Origin: an uncultured Arsenicibacter sp.
GTDB taxonomy: Bacteria > Bacteroidota > Bacteroidia > Cytophagales > Spirosomataceae
Length of the DNA stretch: 64,000 nucleotides
Direction of reading: 5' to 3'
Assembly (NCBI RefSeq): GCF_945952095.1
Contig: NZ_CAMFHL010000010.1
Coordinates: 1 to 64,000 of the forward strand
Within the stretch, counting starts at the first letter, position 1, and each line of letters opens with the position of its first letter. Both the position numbers and the translations under genes were made by a program. The notes beneath the pieces were generated by a model. That model was not told where the DNA came from. It did not search any database and saw nothing but the letters and a program-made list of their open reading frames with translations. Positions 49,421-55,489 of this stretch are shown here, one piece after another.

Positions 49421-50119
49421 ATGGCTTCATCTGAAAAATACGGGCGGACGTATCACTATCCGTTTTCGCCCGGCACAACAAGCGATGACCGGATCAATCA
49501 CCACTTTGCGGCCGATCTTGGCCGGATTCAAACACTGATCCATACAGAAAAACTGGACGGCGAGAATAACTGCCTGTCCCGTCACGGCGTATTTGCGCGC
49601 TCACATGCTGCCCCGACGGTTTCGCCGTGGACAGCGGCGCTGCGGGAACGCTGGCAATCTATCCGCCATGATCTTGGTACACTGGAGGTGTTCGGCGAAA
49701 ATCTGTTTGCTGTCCACTCAATTCTATATTCCCGCCTGACAGACCATTTTTATGTCTTTGCGATTCGGGATCAGGACCGGTGGCTGTCGTGGGAAGAGGT
49801 AGTTTTTTATGCCGCTCTGCTCGGGTTGCCAACCGTACCGGTACTGGCGCGTCAGGAAGCACCGTTTACAGCGGCTGATGTAGAAACGGCCGTAAAGACA
49901 CTGGCGCAACAACCCGGCGTATTTGGCTCGGTGGCGGCAAACACGGGGCTGCCCTGTACGTGCGAAGGCCTTGTGTCACGGGATGCCGGTGAGTTTACTA
50001 CTACCGATTTTAGCCGGCGGGTGTTCAAATATGTGCGGAAAGGCCATGTGCAGACCGATGCGCACTGGACGAGGCATTGGCAACGGGCAACATTAGTACA
50101 CGAAAGGAGGACAGTATGA
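49421..50119 (+). CDS. RNA ligase family protein (minimal ATP-dependent nucleotidyltransferase)
   Basis: 232 residues. Covalent nucleotidyltransferase motifs in order: motif I 'TEKLDGENNCL' (K44 as AMP acceptor), motif III 'LEVFGENLF', motif IV 'CEGLVSRDAG', motif V 'RVFKYVRKGHV'. This is the RNA_ligase Pfam type. At 232 residues it is essentially the catalytic domain alone, without an obvious extra C-terminal domain. It would seal 3'-OH and 5'-phosphate RNA ends with ATP. It overlaps the HD-Pnk gene by 4 bp (ATGA), so ligase and end-healing enzyme are translationally coupled. A similar pairing of RNA ligase with HD-Pnk is known in Runella. Likely function: repair of cleaved RNA such as tRNA nicked by ribotoxins. 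Confidence 0.88.
   Translation: MASSEKYGRTYHYPFSPGTTSDDRINHHFAADLGRIQTLIHTEKLDGENNCLSRHGVFARSHAAPTVSPWTAALRERWQSIRHDLGTLEVFGENLFAVHSILYSRLTDHFYVFAIRDQDRWLSWEEVVFYAALLGLPTVPVLARQEAPFTAADVETAVKTLAQQPGVFGSVAANTGLPCTCEGLVSRDAGEFTTTDFSRRVFKYVRKGHVQTDAHWTRHWQRATLVHERRTV
50105..50118 (+). promoter_or_regulatory. Strong Shine-Dalgarno (AGGAGG) before HD-Pnk
   Basis: AGGAGG at 50105-50110, 5 nt before the ATG at 50116, located within the RNA ligase coding sequence. Such sites are rare in Bacteroidota, and none of the other genes here shows one this good. It decides the start in favour of 50116 over the upstream in-frame codon at 50077. Confidence 0.6.
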
Positions 50120-51228
50120 GCTGGCAACTGACAAAACACTCCCGTCCCGATGAACTGGCACGGGAGTTTGACTGGATTCGGGCAATGGCCGGTGTTCCGC
50201 AGGATCCGGTACACCATGCGGAAGGCGATGTGTTTACGCATACGATGATGGTACTGGATGCGCTGACGACGCTGCCGGGGTACCAGGCATTGCCGGCCGG
50301 TGATCAGGCAGTGCTAAGGGCAGCGGCGCTGTTGCATGATGTTGAAAAACGCTCGACAACCATGCTGGATGATCAGGGCCGGATTACGTCGGCAGGCCAT
50401 GCGCGGAAGGGCGAGTATACTACACGGGTGCTGTTATACGACGAAATCCCGACGCCGTTTGCTACGCGGGAGACAGTCGCTAAACTGGTGCGGTATCACG
50501 GCCTGCCGCTGTGGCTGTTTGAGAAACCCGATCCGGTAAAGACGTTGCTGCGGGTTAGTCTGGAAGTGAACACGGCCTGGCTGGCGCTGCTGGCGCGGGC
50601 CGATGTGCTGGGGCGGATATGCGCCGACCAGGCGGAGATGCTCTACCGGATCGACCTGTTCGAAGCCTTCTGTCAGGAACAGGGCTGTTACGGCAAGCCT
50701 TACCCGTTTGCGTCGGGTCTGACGCGGTTTCAGTATTTCCGGCGTGAGGATGTGGCTCCTGACTTTCCGCTGTACGACGAAACCGTAAACGAGGTTGTAC
50801 TGATGTGCGGACTGCCGGGTGCCGGCAAAGATTTTCACATCCTGACCCATTACCGTGACTGGCCAATGGTGAGCCTCGATGCGTTCCGGCGGCAATACAA
50901 CATCGACCCGACCGACCGGAAGGGAACAGGCCGTGTGGTGCAGATGGCCAAAGAACAGGCGCGGCAATACTTGCGCTGGAAAGAACCGTTTGTCTGGAAC
51001 GCCACGTCCATTACCCGCCATCTGCGCGAACAGGTGATTGAGTTGTTCGTAACCTATCGGGCGCGGGTCCGGATTGTGTACGTGGAAGTGCCGCAGGAAA
51101 AACGCATGGAGCAGAATGCGAACCGCCGTTATCCGGTGCCGGAGCCGGCTGTAAGCCGGATGCTCGAACGACTGGACGTTCCGGCGCTCTGGGAGGCGCA
51201 TGAGGTCATCTATGCAATAAGGGAGTAG
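50116..51228 (+). CDS. HD-Pnk: HD-domain 2',3'-phosphoesterase fused to polynucleotide 5'-kinase
   Basis: 370 residues. N-terminal HD domain (about 30-200): H42 in 'VFTHTMMVLD', the HD doublet H74-D75 in 'ALLHDVEKRS', H95 in 'AGHARKGEY', H128 in 'RYHGLPLW'. C-terminal P-loop kinase (about 225-370): Walker A 'CGLPGAGKD' (231-239), 'VSLDAFRRQYN' with the Asp expected to activate the 5'-OH, and 'WNATSITRHLREQ'. This matches the HD-Pnk family characterised from Runella slithyformis, which removes 2',3'-cyclic or 3'-phosphates and phosphorylates 5'-OH ends, producing ends a ligase can join. It is coupled to the RNA ligase gene. No 5' nucleotidyltransferase domain is present, so sealing must come from the ligase. 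Confidence 0.9.
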   Translation: MSWQLTKHSRPDELAREFDWIRAMAGVPQDPVHHAEGDVFTHTMMVLDALTTLPGYQALPAGDQAVLRAAALLHDVEKRSTTMLDDQGRITSAGHARKGEYTTRVLLYDEIPTPFATRETVAKLVRYHGLPLWLFEKPDPVKTLLRVSLEVNTAWLALLARADVLGRICADQAEMLYRIDLFEAFCQEQGCYGKPYPFASGLTRFQYFRREDVAPDFPLYDETVNEVVLMCGLPGAGKDFHILTHYRDWPMVSLDAFRRQYNIDPTDRKGTGRVVQMAKEQARQYLRWKEPFVWNATSITRHLREQVIELFVTYRARVRIVYVEVPQEKRMEQNANRRYPVPEPAVSRMLERLDVPALWEAHEVIYAIRE

Positions 51229-51313
51229 TGCGCTTTTTTGTGAAAAAAATGTCTTTTCCTTCCAACGCATGGCGGTCGGGCGGGGTCATTACCCTATAAC
51301 ACCCCACCCCAAC

Positions 51314-51355
51314 CCCTCCCCTGAAACCAGGGGAGGGACTAATAGCTTCCGCTGC
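51314..51355. repeat. GC-rich palindromic intergenic repeat
   Basis: 10-bp stem CCCTCCCCTG / CAGGGGAGGG (51314-51323 with 51328-51337, loop AAAC), preceded by a C-rich ACCCC tract and followed by a second small hairpin CTGCCCT/AGGGCAG. Typical of REP-like elements in this phylum. May also end the HD-Pnk transcript. Confidence 0.6.
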
Positions 51356-51406
51356 CCTCAGGGCAGGGCGGGAGATAGGGTAACCATCTAAACCTCTCCA
51401 GACATC

Positions 51407-51778
51407 ATGCGCAACTATTTACTTTTGCTGAGTTTGCTGTGTACCGGCATCGCGTGTAAAGACAAGGAACCTGAGCCGGGCATCACGTTCTATAAAGCCA
51501 AAAAAGCCTACTGCGGCGTCGGGGACCCGCTGAACGAACTGACGTGGCTCAAAGCGAAGGTCGATACATTCAGTACCGTAAGAGTGGGTAATTACACGGT
51601 TGCGGTCGTGGAGTATAAAGGCAGTGAGTATTTTATTGCCGGCAGCGCGTTCTCGTCGAGTCCGGCCAGTGAGATTTTTACCTGTTCGGGGCAGCAGGCG
51701 CTGAAGCCGCTTGGCGTTACCTATAACCAGTTTATGGAAGCCGCCAAAACGGTGCAGACGCTGTATACGCGGCGATAA
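51407..51778 (+). CDS. Small predicted lipoprotein of unknown function
   Basis: 123 residues with a clear lipoprotein signal ('LLLLSLLCTGIACKDKEPEP', Cys17). The mature part of about 105 residues is predicted mostly beta ('RVGNYTVAVVEYKGSEYFIA') with two cysteines ('KAYCGVG', 'IFTCSGQQ') that could form a disulfide. I do not recognise a family. It lies 178 bp after HD-Pnk beyond a GC-rich hairpin, so it is probably a separate unit. Followed by a 19-bp inverted repeat. Confidence 0.65.
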   Translation: MRNYLLLLSLLCTGIACKDKEPEPGITFYKAKKAYCGVGDPLNELTWLKAKVDTFSTVRVGNYTVAVVEYKGSEYFIAGSAFSSSPASEIFTCSGQQALKPLGVTYNQFMEAAKTVQTLYTRR

Positions 51779-51795
51779 GTAAATTAACTTCCTGG

Positions 51796-51861
51796 AACAG
51801 GGCCGCCTGGCGGTTCTAAACTTCCTGGAAGTTAATTCACTTACCGCCAGGCGGCCCTGTT
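51796..51861. repeat. Cruciform-like nested inverted repeat
   Basis: 19-bp perfect arms (51796-51814 with 51843-51861). The 28-nt loop itself contains a palindrome, AACTTCC-T-GGAAGTT. A copy of TTAACTTCCTGGAA also precedes the left arm at about 51784. Placed just after the small lipoprotein gene. Confidence 0.75.
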
Positions 51862-51936
51862 TCTGGAGGCTAAATTCCATAAGTAATTGTGCAGAATCAG
51901 ATTAGATTTGGCCAGAGAGTAAAGGGTTGTATTTCA

Positions 51937-51984
51937 ATGACTTATTCGCTCAATCGCACATTCACTAATTCGCTCAATAACTTA
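51937..51984. repeat. Octamer-period repeat block (6 units)
   Basis: ATGACTTA, TTCGCTCA, ATCGCACA, TTCACTAA, TTCGCTCA, ATAACTTA. Ends 3 bp before the stop codon of the beta-helix gene at 51988. Confidence 0.65.
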
Positions 51985-51987
51985 ACC

Positions 51988-54087
51988 CTACAACGTATGC
52001 TTCGTCGCCTCTTCATACCGGCGGATGCGCTCCGGCTGTAGGGTTGCCTGCTTTTTCCATGCCGCACTGCCGTACACACCTGCCTGCGTGTAGTCAAAGG
52101 GCGTAAACCCGATCTTCGTTGCCGTTGCCGGCGATTTAAAGCGGAAGTCGTACGCCAGCGGATTGACAAACAGCGGGTCTTCACTGATTGAGTTCGTTTC
52201 TTTGCCTTGCTGCTCCCACTCGGCGAGGGATAATTTGTTGAACGTGATGTTTTGGCCGGTTGGATTCCAGTAGCAGTTGTTACTGGCCTGCAGGTTGATT
52301 TTAACCCAGTTGGGGTTGGTCAGCGTAGCGGAGTTGAAGTAAACAATGTTGTTGGTAAACTGGAACGACAGGTGCGGTTCTACGCGGGTTGCCGCCAGTT
52401 GGCTGTTATGATTCAGGGCGAAAATGTTGTTACGGATGATGTTCTCCTTGCCGTAATGCTGGTGAAAACCATTGCTTTTGCAGGCATAGACCAGGTTTTT
52501 TTCCATCACCACGCCGGTAGAACCCTCATCGGTATAGAGCCCCCAGCCGCCGTAGGTATATGCCCAGATGTCGTGCACAAGATTATGGCTGACGACCGTC
52601 CCTTCCGATGAACCGAGGGTATAAATACCGCCCATATCGCTCAGTTCGCCCCAGCCGAGGTGGTGAATGTGGTTGAAGCTGATCGTGTTTCGTTTGGCCG
52701 TGCTGTTGGCATAGCCCCAGATCCAGCCCACCGAAATGCCGGTGTATTTCAGGTCCGAAATCTCGTTGTGGGTAATCACATTATCCGGCGAGTGAAAAAT
52801 CAACACACCAACGGCCGTCGGGAACAGCAAGCCGCCACGGGTAATAATTGAGTTATCGACGGTGATGCGGCGCGTGAGCTCCGTTGTGTCTTTCTGCACT
52901 TCTTTTTCGCCGATTTTGATACCGCCCCCGCCGAGATCGTGCAGGTAACACTGCTCAATCCGGCAGTTGGTTGCGCCGCATTTCAGCCACATGGCATACA
53001 GGGCTGTGCTCCGTATTTCGCAGCCGGTAAACTTGATCCGGTCGGCAAAATCGACCATAACGGCCGCCGGAATGGTCGCTGCTGCCTGCTGGGGCTCGTT
53101 TCCGCCATCGGGCATCGTATAGCCGGAAACGGCAAACGTAATGTTCCGGAACGACAGGTCGTGAGCCTGTTTGCTGCCCATGCCCGATCCTTTCACCACG
53201 ACCAGCTGTTCCAGCGTCGGGGCGATAATCCGGGTGTTGGCGATGGTTTCACCGGCTTTCGGCATATAGTACAGCGTCCCGTTTTTCTCCAGGAACCACT
53301 CGCCGGGGCTGTTGAGCGCCGTTCGGTAGTTTTCGAAGTAGGCGAGTGTCTGGGCGTCCAGTTTATTCCACGGATAATAACCCCGGCCGATGGTTTCTAC
53401 AAAAGCGGTGGTGTCGCGGGTCAGCGTGGCGTTGAGCAGGTGGCGGCGGGTGAAATCCCACTTGTGGTGCATGACAATAATGGCGCTGCTGTCACTTCCG
53501 GCGGGCAGCGGGTCACTGATATTGGCCAGATTGAGACGGGTTTTCTGGGTGGCGCGGATGGCGGCCGGTGCCGTGCCTTTGTCGATAATCGTTTCCTGGT
53601 TACCGTTGACCTTGTAAAAGCCCTCGTCCGGACTTTTGGCCCGGCTTGCCCATGTGCCGTTGACAAACAATTGCTCAAAGCGCCATGGTTTACCGGTTTG
53701 GGGTAGCTGAGCCACCCACAGCGACTTGTTTACAGGCCGGAAACCGGTAATGCGCCGGCCGCCGTAAAAGACGGGTGTTGCGCTGGTCGCGGCTTTGTAA
53801 GTAATCGGGGCCTCAGGCGAGCCGCTGTCTTCGTCGGTCAGTTCCAGCGGTTCCGGCATATAATACTCGCCGCCCTGAATAAGGACAAAGACCGGTTCAG
53901 TTAGCTTGCCCTGCTTTTTGAGGGCCCGTATTTTGTCGCGGGCAGCGGTCAGCGAATACAGCGGCCGTTTTTGGGTTCCGGTGTTGTTGTCGTTTCCGTT
54001 TGGCGCGACATAAATATTGAGAGCCGACAGCGCGCCGGGAAGGATAAACAGTGCCAGCAGCAGGCCGCAGCGGATCAGGTAATTCAT
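51988..54087 (-). CDS. Secreted right-handed parallel beta-helix protein
   Basis: 699 residues. Signal peptide ('LLLALFILPGALSALNI'), then 'YVAPNGNDNNTGTQKRPLYS', the typical start of secreted pectin-lyase-fold proteins. Repeated short strands rich in Asn/Ile/His occur at about 300-620 ('VITHNEISDLKYTGISVGWI', 'TISFNHIHHLGWGELSDMGG', 'VVSHNLVHDIWAYTYGGWGL'), forming the helix. Enzymes with this fold act on polysaccharides, often as lyases or glycosidases, but no confident catalytic family is visible. No adjacent SusCD. It lies 98 bp downstream of kptA on the same strand, so co-transcription is possible though functionally unexplained. The second beta-helix protein at 55490-57838 shares the same beginning and layout. 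Confidence 0.85.
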   Translation of the reverse strand: MNYLIRCGLLLALFILPGALSALNIYVAPNGNDNNTGTQKRPLYSLTAARDKIRALKKQGKLTEPVFVLIQGGEYYMPEPLELTDEDSGSPEAPITYKAATSATPVFYGGRRITGFRPVNKSLWVAQLPQTGKPWRFEQLFVNGTWASRAKSPDEGFYKVNGNQETIIDKGTAPAAIRATQKTRLNLANISDPLPAGSDSSAIIVMHHKWDFTRRHLLNATLTRDTTAFVETIGRGYYPWNKLDAQTLAYFENYRTALNSPGEWFLEKNGTLYYMPKAGETIANTRIIAPTLEQLVVVKGSGMGSKQAHDLSFRNITFAVSGYTMPDGGNEPQQAAATIPAAVMVDFADRIKFTGCEIRSTALYAMWLKCGATNCRIEQCYLHDLGGGGIKIGEKEVQKDTTELTRRITVDNSIITRGGLLFPTAVGVLIFHSPDNVITHNEISDLKYTGISVGWIWGYANSTAKRNTISFNHIHHLGWGELSDMGGIYTLGSSEGTVVSHNLVHDIWAYTYGGWGLYTDEGSTGVVMEKNLVYACKSNGFHQHYGKENIIRNNIFALNHNSQLAATRVEPHLSFQFTNNIVYFNSATLTNPNWVKINLQASNNCYWNPTGQNITFNKLSLAEWEQQGKETNSISEDPLFVNPLAYDFRFKSPATATKIGFTPFDYTQAGVYGSAAWKKQATLQPERIRRYEEATKHTL

Positions 54088-54185
54088 ACGTCAAGGTTGT
54101 TCAGGAAGCCGGCTGCGGCAGCACTTGCCACCTGCCTCCGGCTTAACCGTTATCATGAAAAGTACCGGACACGGACCAATTACTA

Positions 54186-54752
54186 CTATCCGGCCTGAAA
54201 ATTACCGTTACTGGATAAATAAGCGGCCGGGATATGATTGGTTAGCCAAACCCCGTTTTCAGACTGAAAAAAAACAAAACCTGCCCTGGCCATTGCTTCT
54301 GCCTGTACCACCAGGACAACAGGTTTACCATGCCGGCTTCCGACTTGCCGGGCCGTTGCTTCGTTGTCACTCAGGTGTACATGATGCCGGCCCATTTTTT
54401 TCAGGCCCTGGTCCATGATGCTGTCTATAAACCGTGTAGCTGTACCGTGAAAAAGCCATTCGGGCGGAGTTGATTGTCGGTAGCCCAGGTCAATCTCAAC
54501 CGAATGGCCCTGATTGGCACGGATACGTGTACGATCGTCCGTCAGCGCAAACCGTTTTTTAGGATTAGTATCCACCAGATCATAAAGCTGGTCCGGAGTA
54601 AGCTGGTGGCCATTAGCAGCAAGCCGGGTCAGTAGAGTCTGAACATCGGTCCACCCGTTTTCATCGAGGGTAATGCCGATGGCCTGAGGCTTGTGCCTGA
54701 GAACAAGGCTCAGGAGTTTGCTGATTTTAATAGATTCTGATGCGGTAAGCAT
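54186..54752 (-). CDS. kptA: RNA 2'-phosphotransferase (Tpt1/KptA)
   Basis: 188 residues, normal for bacterial KptA. The N-terminal winged-helix-like lobe contains 'KLLSLVLRHKPQAIGITLDE' with the conserved Arg-His, followed by 'GWTDVQTLL'. The ADP-ribosyltransferase-like lobe has 'RIRANQGHSVEID', 'WLFHGTA', 'GRHHVHLSDNEATARQVGSR' and 'GKPVVLVV', covering the Arg/His residues that bind NAD+ and the 2'-phosphate. It transfers an internal RNA 2'-phosphate to NAD+, giving ADP-ribose 1''-2''-cyclic phosphate. Such 2'-phosphates arise in healing-and-sealing ligation. Its closeness to the RNA ligase/HD-Pnk pair (3 kb away, opposite strand) suggests a shared RNA-repair role. Confidence 0.93.
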   Translation of the reverse strand: MLTASESIKISKLLSLVLRHKPQAIGITLDENGWTDVQTLLTRLAANGHQLTPDQLYDLVDTNPKKRFALTDDRTRIRANQGHSVEIDLGYRQSTPPEWLFHGTATRFIDSIMDQGLKKMGRHHVHLSDNEATARQVGSRHGKPVVLVVQAEAMARAGFVFFQSENGVWLTNHIPAAYLSSNGNFQAG

Positions 54753-54760
54753 GTTGGTTC

Positions 54761-54768
54761 TACATTTG
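54761..54768 (+). promoter_or_regulatory. Candidate -7 promoter element TACATTTG
   Basis: Perfect TAnnTTTG on the plus strand, 55 nt before the start of the small AT-rich gene at 54824, within the divergent kptA upstream region. Confidence 0.4.
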
Positions 54769-54823
54769 TTAGTGCATAATTACAGGAAAATGTGTAAAGT
54801 GCTGTACGTTAAACTTAACATCA

Positions 54824-55450
54824 GTGATTTTGAAAACTATAGGTGCTTATGTTGTCTTCGTACTAATTTTATTCCTGATCGTTTGCTGTGAAACGAAGCG
54901 CGGGAGTGTTCTTGAGACTAAGCGTTTTCGCAGTCTTAGACCAACTAATAAGCCAGGTGTTGTTCCGCTTGCGTTCACAATAGAACGTAAGCGGTTAGGG
55001 CCAATTAAAATCGGAATGCGGATAAATGAGGCGGATGCCCATTGTAAACAGCTTCAAAAAAAAAACGTTGAAGCGTGGCTGTATGGATACGATGGCGGCG
55101 GTGAGGCATACCTGTATCACAATGGTGATCAGGATGTGTTTGCCCTGATTCCATGGGCAGATACAGATACGATTTTAGCAATCGTTGTGCTCGATTCTCA
55201 ATTGAAAATGAAAAATGGCCTCGGGCCGCATTCTACAATCAGTACCTTGATGCGGATTTATCCGGGTATAAAGCTCTATTATAACCAAATGATGGAATGG
55301 GAAAGTTGTGAAGATCCTCGGAACGAATTAAGTTTTGTGTTTGCAACAACGCCCGAAAATCAAATCGGAACTTATGACGAAGATACTGACATGCCTTCGA
55401 CAAAAAACAAACGGCCTGATGCTAAAATCGACTGGATTGTCATAAAATAA
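54824..55450 (+). CDS. Predicted membrane/lipoprotein of unknown function, AT-rich
   Basis: About 208 residues. The frame has no ATG at its start: GTG at 54824 or TTG at 54830 would be used. The N-terminus is one hydrophobic segment ending in a cysteine pair ('VVFVLILFLIVCCETKRG'), consistent with a lipoprotein or a single anchor. The mature part contains 'LGPIKIGMRINEADAHCKQL', a pattern like periplasmic proteins that test a substrate-bound state, and 'QDVFALIPWADTDTILAIVV'. I do not recognise a family with confidence. Base composition is visibly more AT-rich than its neighbours, suggesting recent acquisition. It converges with the PDZ beta-helix gene (39 bp apart). Confidence 0.65.
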   Translation: MILKTIGAYVVFVLILFLIVCCETKRGSVLETKRFRSLRPTNKPGVVPLAFTIERKRLGPIKIGMRINEADAHCKQLQKKNVEAWLYGYDGGGEAYLYHNGDQDVFALIPWADTDTILAIVVLDSQLKMKNGLGPHSTISTLMRIYPGIKLYYNQMMEWESCEDPRNELSFVFATTPENQIGTYDEDTDMPSTKNKRPDAKIDWIVIK

Positions 55451-55489
55451 GATCCGTCTGCTGTCACAGACCCTCTATGTATTCACCTG

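Noticed and set aside
49143..49481. 112-codon minus-strand frame before the RNA ligase
   Set aside because: Overlaps the ligase start, covers the promoter-like element and reads as non-coding.
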